A stretch of 64,000 bases of DNA. Source: Paraconiothyrium sp. Pb-2020. Its lineage: Eukaryota > Ascomycota > Dothideomycetes > Pleosporales > Didymosphaeriaceae. The notes under the pieces were generated by a model. It was not told the DNA's origin, did no database searches, and saw only the letters and a program-made list of their open reading frames with translations. The stretch lies in NCBI GenBank assembly GCA_022419385.1, contig JAJUBI010000007.1:281768-345767 (forward strand), given 5' to 3'. Shown piece by piece: positions 43,701 to 55,115 of this stretch. Positions within the stretch are counted from its first letter, which is position 1, and every line of letters begins with the position of its first letter. The position numbers and the translations under genes are program-made.

Positions 43701-46700
43701 GTTGAAGAAGCTATTGGCCATACTTACCCTTAGAGCTTGGAAGTGGAGGTTTGAAAGATATATTGACGACCTTGGCGATCTCATACAAGTTGATCGTGGC
43801 CGACCCAGAGCATGAAATCAACTCTCCTGTCCTACCGACTGATATAGTAATGTCATCAAACAGTACGGACGAGTCCGGGAAGAGGTCAAGCCTATCGATC
43901 CAGAACTCGCCCACCCAATCGGCGGCGTCCCATTTCCTACCTATATGATCTACGCCAACGGAGAGTGCTTTGATGAAGAGGTGGTCGAGGACGGAACTTT
44001 GCAGCGAGGGCATCGCAGCGAGTGTGTCAGAAGACAGGCTTGTCAATCCGAGCGCCGCTATCGCCTCCGTGATAGAGATGCCCTTGTTATCATGCGTCAT
44101 CATAGAGACGCGATATTGGTACCCTTGAGGCGCGTCGAATGGCGCAGCGCTCAATTCTAGCAGTACCTGCTTCGACACGCCCTGCTGAGCTGTTGGGATG
44201 GGTACCTTCAACCTGACAGCAGCTGCAATCGTTCGCCGCTTAGCATCTGTAGGATTGGAGATGACCACTTTTACTGATGAGCCATCTAGCAGCTTCGGCA
44301 CAAGGTCTGCCGGGAGGTACTCCTTCCAATCGTTGGACTCGACCGTGGCAAATACGCTAGACAAAGTGTAATCCGACAACTTTTGGACCGGTTGCCGAAT
44401 CGAGAAACCGATCGAGCTCATGCCATCCTTCAAGCTGCTCAACTTGACATCCTTGGACATGGGCACCGTCAGACCTCCGAACAAAGGTGCATTTGGGAGC
44501 TCTTTGCTGAGTTGATCTAAGGATTGTCCCGCCTGCAACATGAAGAGCAGGTCAGGATCCCCTTCGCCGTCCAGAATGTATCGTGCAGATAGCTTCACTG
44601 TAGATCCCGGAGTCTGGAATTTGGCATCTCCGATTAACGTTATTCTCTCCGCCGCTCCAGTATTGTTGACTCGTACAATGAGGTTATCGATCCGGAGATT
44701 TATCCCAGCAGCGGAAATGGTTGGCTTCCAGTCCTCATCGCCAGTAACATGACATATAACATCAGTGTGATCGATGATGATCTCGTCATTTGGCAGGTAG
44801 CTGATGGTGGCCGTAGATCGATCCAGGTTCGGCTTGATCATTGCGATACCAGCGGTCAAGAACAGGGTGGGTATCCGGCTCGACAACAGGTAGTTGATCC
44901 TTTCTTGACTTCGAATGAAGACCCCAAGCAACTGTGGGAGCCGCATCAACGATGATGTCGCAATCGGAATGCCCATGCTGTCCAGGACCTTGGCCAGCGA
45001 AGGCTTGCCCATGACATTGCTGATCTGTCGGCGAGAGTAGATGAGGTTGTCATTGCCCACTATGACATAAAAGTCAATCACGAGAGTCAGATCCAGGCTC
45101 CAGCCGACTTGGAGATAAGCTTGCTTCACTGGCAAGTTCTCACCGCCCAGCCCAAAGACAGCATCGGTGGGAATCTTCAGCGCCACTGTGGCTTGGGAGA
45201 AGCCGCGGACGAGGTCATTCCCCTTGTAGTCGACGGTCGAGAGGTCGGGGTCGACTGTATATTCGAGCACCGCCTGTTGGTACTTCAGACTGAGGTCGAG
45301 CGCATCGAAGTTCTGTTGCTGCACAATCGCAGACAAGGCGGCGCCAGCAGTGTAGCCCTCCACCAGCGCTGTCGATTGGCTCAGATAGTCTCGCAGTGTC
45401 GGCAGGACTACAACTTCAGAGGAAGTATAAATCGGCTCCTCTCCAACTTCGTACGCATAGTTCCTGTTGAAAGTTGTGACAGCAAGGGACTGGATGGCCG
45501 TCTCGAGGCTTGGCATTGTCATCATGGCCATCTCATCGAACTGGGCTGGTTGCGCGAGTGGAAGCGCCGACTCTTCGAAGTAGAGCGGAACGCAATTGGT
45601 CGTGTCATCATTCATAATGTACTCGAGCTTGACGCTGTTCCATTGCGTTACGAAGGCCATTGAGCCCCAGAATGGGTTGCCGGCCCATAACAAGACATAG
45701 CTGCGCTGATTCACACGCTCGTCATATGCCTGCTTCACCACCTTGACTTCGAATGTTTCCTGTCCGGTGGTTGCGTCAACGGTGCTGATGGTGATGAACG
45801 CACGCCGGCGCGCCTTATATTCCTCAGCTCCCTCCAGCGGACGTGCCTGCATGCGGAAGAGCTGTCCTGCTCTGACCTCGGACGTCACTTCAAAGGTAAC
45901 TCCTTTGGTGAGCGTCTCTCCCCAGGTTACGTATCGTTTCGTGAACGGCGCCTGCTGGCCTTGCAAGGTATAGATTTTGAAGAACCGATTCCCGCCGTAG
46001 GTCGGGATGATGGGCAGATCGTGCTCTAGGTGATGAGAGAGGTCTTCATAGATGGCGTTGTAATTCGTAAGGTCCATCATCTGTGTTGCTCCGTTCAGGT
46101 CCCGTGCAACTCTCCCCTCATTGTTGAGGGTGGCGAGGTTGTCTCCAGCATCGAGACTCATAAAAGTGTCATTTATGAGATAGTTGACGAGTAGACGGTT
46201 CCCGAGCAGTGGAGTCGAAGCCGCGAATGCGACATTAGTACACCGTACTTTCAGGTATTCAATGTCATCCAAGGGAAAGCTCCTGGCGTTAGTGATGAAC
46301 AGGACGGACTCCTGATTGCCGTCCAGATAGTCCAGGGCCATGGACAGGCCGAGGATGGCGGTCGGCTGCGGATGCTGATGCCTCTTATTAGCGCTGATGA
46401 CGTAGGATGCAGCCCAGAATGTGCTGAAGAATTGTTTAGCAGCATTAGCATAGAGGACATCTTGGTACATCCTATGCCAAATGCCGTTGTCGCCTGTGTG
46501 GCTCCAAATAGTCCACCATTCTTGTGTATCAGGCTTGGCCCCGTGTCTAGTAGCTCGTGGTTCAGGAGTGCCTTCTTTCCTATCATCCTCACCGGCCACT
46601 TTATAGAACAACAAAGAAATCTTGTCTTCACGCCAATCTTTCTTCTTCAGGGTTCTCTGCTGGGCGTCGTTTGCCTTCTCTGCCTCCCTACTTTTATCTC

Positions 46701-48195
46701 TCTCATTAGACTCATCCCGATCGCGGGACGATCGACTTTTGCTACGCCCTTCTCGATCCTTATCCTTGTCTCGTTTTTTAGCTTTGCCTTTGTCTTTATC
46801 TTTATTTTTTTTGTCCCGCGGCTTGCGGTCCGTACCGGGTCCTTTGTAGTACTCCTTTGGTTTGTCCAGGGGAATATAGACCAAGTTGAAAACCTGATTT
46901 TTGAGTGCCCTCCACATATCCCAGGGATGGTCTCTGGCCGTAAGTGCCGTTTCGGGTAAATCCCCGAATGTGTTGATAGGGCTGATAGCCCCGCCCTGCC
47001 CGACATGCCTGATGTGGTTGAAGTATCCGTTGTGGCGATGAAGCAGAGGTCTCACATAATTCTGGACAATATCATCATCGGCCACCTTGTAAATCGCTTT
47101 CATCTGGCCCACTAAATACGTAGTAGCGTCCTCGAATGTGGTGTCACCTTTCGGCAGTATGTATTTGAAGTACACCGGGAGATTGTCTGCAACCCATGTA
47201 GAGTGGTTGCGGTAGTGTGCAAGCAGCGTGAACAAGAGCGCGGTCTCCTCCCGAGCAAGTTCAGTCGCGTTGGCCGGTTTGTAGGCCGCCGTCTCGAACC
47301 TGCTCCCGTGATGCTGGATTTTGTAGATCGAGAAAGTCTTTCTCTCATGATTCACAGTGGTGTACGGCAAAATGTTGAGCCCGCAGTTATCTCCCGTTGT
47401 GAATATCTCAAATCTCCTCGTGCCGTCGTTTGACACGAATCGAGTCTTCATAAGTATGCTGGCGAAGTTGATATTATTGATCACCTCTCCGGACCTGGCC
47501 ACATTGAACAATTGTTTGAAAGCCTTCTGATCAATGGGGTTTCCCCCACCACCACCAGGAGGTTCGAGAACCAGCACATCGTCTGCTGGCGGGAACTTCC
47601 TCAGAACGCCGGCGGGAAAGACGACGTTGGGCTGTTGCACGGTTGACAGCCGTCCAGCCGTCCAACCCCTGGCTATCGCCTGCTTGTAGAGTGTGTTGAC
47701 GTGGGCCGCCACCCCAAAATACCGACAGATTGCAATGCAGCATCGAATGGGAAACGCGTTCTGCGCCAGCGACATCATCTGCATCAACCCGCCAATGTGG
47801 TCATCGTGCGGGTGAGTGATGATGATGAGATCAAGCGCGAAAGGCGCACCGGCAAAGTTCGTCGCCCAAATCTTGAGGCCAGCATCTGCCAAATATCTCC
47901 AGTACGGCGCTAGATCAGTGCCTTTGGCGTCATACTTGTAAGGTCCAGAGTCCAACATCATCATGTGCGGGTTGCCAGTGGCATCACGCCATGTGAGGAA
48001 GAGCGCATCACCTCTGCCACTGTAAACCGAGTGAAGAACAACATCGGACGCTATCGTGGGATCGGGATCATCAACATCTTGAGCAATGACCGGAACGTAA
48101 CCAGCCAAGGCATCATCATTCTCGTCCTCATTCTCCTCAGGCGGTTGTACGTCGCCCCCTCCAACATTGTCGTCGAAATCGTCAAGATAATCCAT
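37730..48195 (-). CDS. Giant modular protein with ComEC-like metallo-beta-lactamase domain
   Basis: Four exons, 48195-43728, 43658-41715, 41667-40403 and 40342-37730, total 10,290 coding bases, or about 3,429 residues. Introns are 69, 47 and 60 bases; the middle one ends in AAG and is the least certain. The N-terminal 50 residues are acidic. Residues about 53-305 form a metallo-beta-lactamase fold: MLDSG, THPHDDH (127-133), NFASILM, FTTGDN (Asp269) and IQHHGSR (His296), the motif order of ComEC/Rec2-type domains. A Lys/Arg/Asp/Glu-rich linker covers about 445-525. From about 900 to 2,550 comes a series of beta-rich stretches with recurring headers (for example VLDSMGIP, IAALGLTSLSSDTLAAMPSL, YDILTTLDLPSFRHVPIL), which look like diverged tandem modules. 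Near 2,813-2,854 is a Gly/Leu-rich hydrophobic segment, then a coiled coil (2,859-2,897) and fibronectin-like beta segments. There is no signal peptide. I know no characterised homologue. Nuclease, hydrolase or effector function is only a hypothesis. Confidence 0.82.
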
Positions 48196-48444
48196 CTGGT
48201 AACACTCGTGGTGATATGGGCCGCTAGGGTCTGAGCTCCTGCGATCTTATGTCTATCGCAAAGAGTGAAAAGTTGCCCGAAAGAAGTGAAATGAGCGGCC
48301 GGATTTCTCAATACACAGTTGAACGGAAGAAATCAACAACCACTAAGTACGCGGCCCGCGGGCTCCCTGGGCATTATAATGCGAACGGCCGCAGCTAACA
48401 ACTCGGGCATCCCACCTGTGGGGCTAAGAACCTCCAAGTACAGC

Positions 48445-48645
48445 TCATGACTTCTTGACCTGGTCTTTCTGAAGCGAAAGCAAAAGCATCAGCTTCGGAT
48501 CGGCTGTGGCGCCGCTGACATTTCCTAAACGGGTGACGCCACGAACGCCCTCGGCCGCCATTCCCACCCCTTTCGTCCAGAGCTCGTCTAAAGCGGACGA
48601 TTTCGGCCAAGCATCATTCTCGAAGGAGTTAGATAACAGCTGCAT
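48445..48645 (-). CDS. Small hypothetical ORF
   Basis: A 66-codon frame starting MQLLSNSFENDAW and ending KDQVKKS lies about 250 bases upstream of the giant gene on the same strand. The composition is protein-like, but there is no family, and the frame is open further upstream without a good start. It could be an independent small gene, an upstream exon of something lost, or chance. Confidence 0.25.
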   Translation of the reverse strand: MQLLSNSFENDAWPKSSALDELWTKGVGMAAEGVRGVTRLGNVSGATADPKLMLLLSLQKDQVKKS

Positions 48646-49976
48646 GGGACTTGCGGAGCTTGCGATCTCTGCAAGCTGCGAGCTGTAGGCGCTGTGGCGG
48701 AGGGGATTTCTGCAACGTGATAGAAGACCGCCACCCAATGACCGACCGTGGGCGGCATACGCAATCGGTCCGTGCTGGCTGGTGGTGAGGCGGAAAAGCC
48801 AGGAAAGCCGGAGGTTGGGAGGCTGGAAGTGGAGGCAGAAATTGGAAATGAAGGCATATTGCGACATATAAAGGGCCAGATAGTAAGAGTGACAACGCCT
48901 CGGCGTAGACAATAGTAATTACCTATCATCTGGTTCTTCTAGGCACTGCGCAGGCGCCCGCCCTACCTCGCCGCAAGCGCTCAATCGCGGTCATTGATCT
49001 CCAGATACTCGTAGTAAGATCAACAGACTGACCCTGACAATCTGCCCAAATCCCTACGTCTCCTGGCCTAGCACCCCATCCGCGCGATCGGCCAGCGTCG
49101 CAACCGCCGCATATTCCATGCTACAGACCGAAAAGCCCAACGTAGCGATACCGACGGCGCGCACCGTCAGTAGAATTTACGCGTTGAGCGCGGGATGGGT
49201 CAACAGACGAGAAACAGGGACAGACCAAACGTAAAGGTAAAAAATACCACGCTATATATGAAAGAGCTCGTATTCAGTGAGTCGTCCTAAGCCAAAACAT
49301 TATCTCGATACCTCTACACCACGCTATAATAACCCAACTATATTCTATAACACTTTACCTATCAGCTCGTCTATAGTAGAAAAATCACTTTACTGGACTT
49401 TTATTATAGTCTATTATACTATATAGTTAGTCAATATACTGAGGTGTCGATTGCGGTGTAGTCACCTTCACTTTTAATGATAAGTGAGTGGCTCGTGCGC
49501 TGTGACCTGAAAAACGATCCAGAAACGTTCTCAGATTGATGGCCGCTTCCTTATTAAATTGCCTAATGGGGCAATTGAGCTCAACTATTGTTTGTCTTGT
49601 GATTCACCGTCACTTTCTATCACAGGTGAATGGCCCGTGCGCCATGGCCTAAGCTCTTATACCTGGGGCTCCACTGCGATATAATTAACACTCGCATCCG
49701 AAGGAGTATGCCAGAACTTAAGCGTGCGCAATAACGGAACTTAGACCAAGAGAACAGGTGAGATGGAATCCTAAATTCAATTGGTGCCTCGTGTGGATCT
49801 GTGCCACAACCGGCACCCGGCTCCTCCAGCGCCCCGCTAAGTAATTAAGATGCCAACTGGCAAACATGTACAAGAATACCGCAGTGACGCATGCTAACAC
49901 ACGCTATGCAGTAAATGTCGGAAAGATAATGGCTGGAACGACAAAAAGAAGAGGAGGATATATGCCTTGGGCGCAG
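48646..49976. other. Gene-free stretch with AT-rich patch
   Basis: About 1.3 kb. From roughly 49,240 to 49,440 the DNA is strongly AT-rich (many TATA, CTATA and TTATA strings) between GC-balanced flanks, like the patch at 14.1-14.4 kb, and probably a decayed mobile element. An imperfect direct repeat follows at its right edge. No gene is supported. Confidence 0.4.
49460..49651 (+). repeat. Imperfect direct repeat beside an AT-rich patch
   Basis: Two stretches of about 50 bases, 49460-49509 and 49601-49651, share the pattern CACYKTCACTTT...GTGARTGGCYCGTGCGC followed by a GTGACCT or ATGGCCT end. Differences are mostly transitions. The spacing is about 140 bases. They could be the ends or an internal duplication of a decayed element. 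Confidence 0.45.
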
Positions 49977-51347
49977 TCATTCCGGCTTCCTCGCATATAC
50001 GACCACGCTGTCAACAGTCAGTCAGTCTGATATTTGCATTTTTGGGCGTCGGCGACTTACACAGGCCAATAAGCATGGCAGTCTCTACTCCTGAGTTCGG
50101 TCCGGACCTTGGCGAGCAGCACATCCAGCTCGTCCTTTGTCCAGCCTTCGTCGTAGAACTTGAGCAGGCGCAGGCTGAGCCCTTCCAGTCCGTCGAGCAC
50201 AGCACTCAATTGGAGCAATCCCGCATCGCGCATCTTCTTGTCTGCTGCCCACGGCCCGATGGGGCACCGAAATTCGTGGATCTGGACGTCGACGAAACCG
50301 GCCGCTCTGAGGAGGTCGGCCATTGCTGAAGGAATGGAGCGCAGGTTGACGCCGACTCTTCCGGCGGCTTTGCCCTGCTGAACACACCATGTTATGAAGG
50401 CAGTTCCCGGGTTCCGCGAGGTGGACTGTATGACGCCCATGTAGTCCTGTTCTTGGAGCTCAATGTAGCCACCGGGTTTGGTGTGTCGGTATGCTTGTCG
50501 AAACATGCGGGGCCAGTCACGGACTGCGGCTGCCATAGTGCGTAGGTGAACGTAGTCGAAGTGGTTTTCGGGCCAGGTCCAGTCCTGCTCCGCATCGTCG
50601 ATCTCGAATTTGACATTCGGAGGTACCCACGTAGGCTGTATGGGACTCAGGTCGACGGCGGTGACTGTGCAGCCTGGATACTCTTCCGCGAAATCAATGG
50701 CCCAGATACCAGTTCCCGTGCCGACATCTAGAGCATTCTGCGGGTCCTGGAGTGGCGCGAAGCATATCTTGTTGCCGTAGGTTAAGTGTATTGCTGCGTA
50801 TTTGACGTCAAGACGTTCCTGTTCCATCTCATCGTCCGGAAACATGTACTGTCCGCTTTGGTAGGCGTGATACCTCCGTCCATTTTCCCAGTGACCAGCA
50901 AGGATACTCGAGGTTACTGATGCTGTTTGTGACTGTCTGCGGCTTTGTTAGCCGCCGCCAAAGGTTTGTACAACCTACAAGGCACATATATACTCACAGT
51001 TCGTCGTACGCAGAGTCTCCCCCGTCACTTTGCGAGTCCCAGCTCGCCTGATAGTCAGTCAGTATCAGCTTTCTTTCTTGTCCAGTATGCTGCCAACTTA
51101 CAACATCCAGGTTGTCGTCGACAGCCGCTCCTTCGCTGGCACTGGTGTCCACCACCCGCTGCGGCTCGTCTTCACTAGCGCTGGTGTCGATGACCGGTGG
51201 TGGTGCATCCGCGACGGTGGCTAGAGGCGCGGGCTGTGCTTGCGGTGTCTCGGTCTGGCTTGCGCTAGCACCCGCGAGCGGCTGATTCTGCTGCGTCTGG
51301 GTGGCACGACTGGGCGCGTCCGCAACTGTGGCCGGATTCGAGGCCAT
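49977..51347 (-). CDS. LaeA-like SAM-dependent methyltransferase
   Basis: Four exons, 51347-51102, 51047-50998, 50936-50061 and 50007-49977, give about 400 residues. The N-terminal 100 residues are Ala/Pro/Gln/Glu-rich and disordered, with a duplicated DTSASE string. Then comes the family lead-in ILAGHWENGRRYHAYQSGQY, motif I ALDVGTGTGIWAIDFAEEYP, TAVDLSPIQPTWVPPNVKF, the DDAEQDWTWPENHFDYVHLR post-motif, and a GGYIELQE strand. The last exon adds VVVYARKPE, which completes the fold. These are the marks of the LaeA/TAM group of fungal methyltransferases. LaeA itself is a velvet-complex regulator of secondary metabolism, but the many paralogues are mostly uncharacterised. This one has no biosynthetic cluster beside it, so I would not call it LaeA proper. 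Confidence 0.88.
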
Positions 51348-52638
51348 GTCTTCCTCCTCAAAGCAATCACACGGTCTGCGACGGGCTCCTCGGCGATTTG
51401 AAGGACTGCCCCGCGATTCTTTCCCTGCGTACACTGGCCCAGGAACCCGCACTAGCGCTCACTCCGGTCGCGCCCACGCGATTCGTGGCCCAGCTCTTTA
51501 CTGTTCCAGCTTTGGGTACTGTACCCCACACAACGTCACTCCAGGCCCGGGAGTTAGAACAGAGGTTGCCGAGAAAGGCGTGGATGGCTGGCGGACAGGA
51601 GATGGTTTGCGTGATGGTTTCAGAGGGTACTCGGTCGCATGAGTCCGTATTCGTGTCCTTAGACGCCCCGCGACCGCTCGAGCCGACAGCCGCCCGTTTC
51701 GCACCGTGCGGTGCCGCAACGCCGCTCCCGTGCGAGAATTGCAATTGGTGCGTAGGAAATGACCGCGTGTATTTCTATCGTGGCATGCCTGTCGAGCTGA
51801 GGGGCAAGCGCGTGGGGCTACGTGGATGGCCGCGATTGAGGGCGAAATCACTCAGATATGCATGTGCGAGTAGTTTATCGCACCATGGTGGAGCCTGCTC
51901 CCGAGATCCTGGTAGCGGAGGCGGGAGAGCGACAAAGCAAGTGAGACTGGCCGGAGTTATTCTTGTTTGCGTCTAGATCCTCGTCTTGACATCGGCAGCT
52001 GAGAGGATCGAGGGGTGAGAGATGCGGCAGATGATACATCCGCGGAGGCCTTGTATGATCTCAGCTCAATTTCTCACGTTGGCCAGGCCAATTCGAATAA
52101 GACAGCATTCGAAGATGTGCATCAGAACCTAACCATAGGACGGCGACCAAAACAAGGCCGAGGTCGATACGACAGTTCGGAGAAGGTGCGTCCGGCTAGT
52201 ATTTCCAGTATAGGAAAGAAGTACGAGGAGTCTCTGAGAGAGGTTCAAACATTTGGAGGGATACGAAGGCTGCCTTACAAAACTGCGTCATAAGTTGTCT
52301 TTGTTCACGGCAGCACCGCGGCATGGCTGCAAACGAGTTGTGTGCTCTCGCAGGGAGATGCAGATCGGCAACAGCTCGCTAGATGAAGCGCTCATGGTTA
52401 GATACATTATAGTCTACCCCGAAGAAACGGGGCTGTAGTGGGTCTTCAACGTCTTGACCTTATAATATACGACCGACATTCACGTATCGCAAGAGACAAA
52501 AAAACGAGCAAGTCCAGCATATCTCAATGTCAGAATTTGAGAGCTACCCAAGGGCCTCAAGATACCCAACAATACCACAAGCATTCTCTATATAGCCAGT
52601 CCATTTCCCATATCATTCGCTCACAACTCTCCATGCAC
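51348..52638. other. Intergenic, no gene seen
   Basis: About 1.3 kb upstream of the methyltransferase and downstream of the alanine aminotransferase. A 192-codon GC-rich plus-strand frame at 51398-51976 lacks any domain and is judged a chance frame. The promoter of the methyltransferase lies at the left end. Confidence 0.4.
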
Positions 52639-54209
52639 TCATCTAAACTCCTCCATAAACTCCTTGTGGAACTTGACAATCCTGCCCGTCCACTCGGTCC
52701 CCGGCGCAAGGAACGTCGTCCTGAAGTGCAGCGTGTTCTCCTTCTGTCCAAACCCACTGCCGGCAACAACGCAGATACCCGTCGCGTCCAGCATGCGGAA
52801 GCAGTAGAACTCGTCGGGTGAGCGGTTTTCCTTCTTGGCTTGCTCGACGGCCTTCTGCGGGAGTTTGATGGTCGGGAAAAGGTACATAGAGCCCTACGAT
52901 CATACCGAGTCAGTAAGTGCTGAGAGAGGAGAAAAGGAAGGCAAATGGAAAACGAACCTGAGGCTTGTCGCACTCTACACCCTCCATCTGCTTGAACGCC
53001 TCATACAACGCATATGCCCTCTCCTTCAACCCGTTGAAGATACCATCATATTCCTTCTTATACAACTCGTAGCTGGGCTCGCCCTCCTTCGGCGGATTAA
53101 CCATGAGCTCAACAATGCACTGCCCGATAACCGGCGGGCAGAGCTGAATGCTGATAAACTTGTAGATCTCCTGCGCGACCTCAGGGTCGAAGCCGACCAG
53201 CTCAAAGTAGCCGCCGCGGTGGCCGCACTCGCCAACCATGCCTTTGGAAATGCTGTGCAATGACGCCAGCTCGAGGTGGTCGAACTTGCCCGGCTGCTCC
53301 TTCTGCAGGTCGCGCAGGGCTTTCTTGAAAGAGATGAACTCGCCAATGAAGACGTTGGTTTGGTAGACTTCATCAGCAATGACGACGAGATGCTTTTCGG
53401 CGGCGAACTCGAGGACGGCTTTGATATCCTCCGCAGGGAGAGAGGCGCCGGTAGGGTTGCCGGGGTTGATGATGGCAATGGCCTTGACGTCGGTGCCTTC
53501 TGAGATGGCCTTGTCGTAGGATGTGCGGATGGCCTCGAGGCTAGTGCCCCATTGTTGGCTTTCGTCGAGATAGTAGGGAACGCATTTGGCGTTTAGGACG
53601 GAGAGGGTGGCGGTATAGAGAGGATATTGGGGAATAGGCACCATGACACCAGTGTTGGGCGAGGCGCAGATAACGTGCATAAGGGTGTTGACGCCGGACG
53701 AGGCGCCATTGCTAAGGTAGATGTCCTTGAAGCTTGAGGGGTAGCCGTCTCGTCCTGCGTGGGTCAGCAAGACGTAGTTTATGCTCTACGGTGTACGCAC
53801 GCTCAATGTATTTCGCGACGCTGTCCCTAATGCCTGGCGCACCCTGGCTCTGACTGTATGCTCCAACGCTCTTGATCTCCTTCAACAGCCACCTTGCCCG
53901 CTCAAAGACATCTGATTTGTAGCCCAAGCTCTTGACGAATGTCTCCTCGTGTTCCAACAACAAGGGGTTCTCCAACAGACTGGCAACCTGGCGGAAGAAG
54001 GTAATGGGCTTCTGATCCAACTGCTGGGGGTTGCCAATGTTCGCTGCAATGACTGTGTCGAAGGGTAAGTCTTTACCCTCGCCCTTTGCCAGCTTCGCAC
54101 GGTACTCCTCCGAGCGGACAGCTAGCTCGCCACGTACCGCATATTGAGCCTCCTTGACGTGGGGATTGATGTTCGCGAGTGAAAGCGCTCGGCGGGGTTC
54201 GGACGACAT
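52639..54209 (-). CDS. ALT1: Alanine aminotransferase
   Basis: Three exons, 54209-53801, 53754-52958 and 52893-52639, with introns of 46 and 64 bases, give 486 residues, the normal length for cytosolic alanine transaminase. The product is a fold-type I PLP enzyme that interconverts alanine plus 2-oxoglutarate with pyruvate plus glutamate. Visible landmarks are ANIGNPQQLDQKPITFFRQV, YSQSQGAPGIRDSVAKYIE, YLSNGASSGV, INPGNPTGASLP, the VIADEVYQ strand, and SISKGMVGECGHRGG with the PLP lysine. The C-terminal domain follows, with PDEFYCFRMLDATGI. The ATG at 54209 begins MSSEPRRALSLANINPHV with no clear mitochondrial presequence. All exon joins preserve phase and motif continuity. Confidence 0.93.
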
Positions 54210-55115
54210 GGTACGACACGGCGGGGGACCTCTGTACAAGACTGTATTCAAAAACGACGTGAGCGAATGGTCTGAAGATGCTTATGGAAGATATGAACGG
54301 CACGAAGCACAGCGTAGTGTATCAGGAGACCCGCGCTTGCTTTTGGCGGAGTCAAAACAAAAGGTGTAGCAGTGTGATTTTTTCTACTGCACGCGGTGCC
54401 CCACTAGGTAGTGCAGTCGGATGCTTGCTGGGATTGCAATACAAGCGCGCCGTGGCTCAGAGTAGCGGTGGGGGAAACGTGAAGAGCATTACCTCTGGCG
54501 CCCACGCCGAGTGACGTTCGTGCCCGTCTCCAACCATTCGTGTTGACTATTTGCCTCGCGGCGGCGGCGGATTGGTACCAGCAAGCCGATGACGGCGACA
54601 TGCTGAGGACCCTGGCCCTTATCGGCGGATATTGGGGATCTGGCTACCCACTCGCCCCCCGCGGCCCGTCGTTTCGCTTGCGTGCACGTAACAAGATGCG
54701 ATCGAATGAGCCGTGTCCGGATAATCGAGGGTGGAGGAGGAAAGAAGAATTTCGTGGGATGGCAAGCCAAAAACAAAGAGTGTTGCACCGCTCAACAACT
54801 TATCAGCTTATCCCTGGTTCCGCCATCGCTCACTCGCGGGGGCTGGGAAACGGAGCTCTGGCCAGACGCAGGGACCATTGTTATAAGCTGTCACACCGCA
54901 TCGCCGGCCGTCTCCAGCACCAGTTTGTCTCATGTCCGCAGTCGAACATTGGAAGTTAGTCGAGCACGTGGTGATCGTGCGGTATTAGGCATTACGAAGT
55001 AGTGTGTTGGAATGGCTTGTGCCTATTGTTCGTGCGAGCAATCGCCGAACAGCTCTAGCTATGTGTTCCACTGAGCTCCACCATCTTCGCGCTGATCATA
55101 CAATGGTTCGTTCAC
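54210..55115. other. Intergenic, no gene seen
   Basis: About 900 bases containing the promoter of the aminotransferase gene and the 3' flank of RPN7. Only short or unsupported frames. Confidence 0.45.

Noticed and set aside
51398..51976. 192-codon plus-strand open frame upstream of the LaeA-like gene
   Set aside because: GC-rich DNA with open frames on both strands at once, no motif, and it overlaps the promoter and first exon flank of the methyltransferase.
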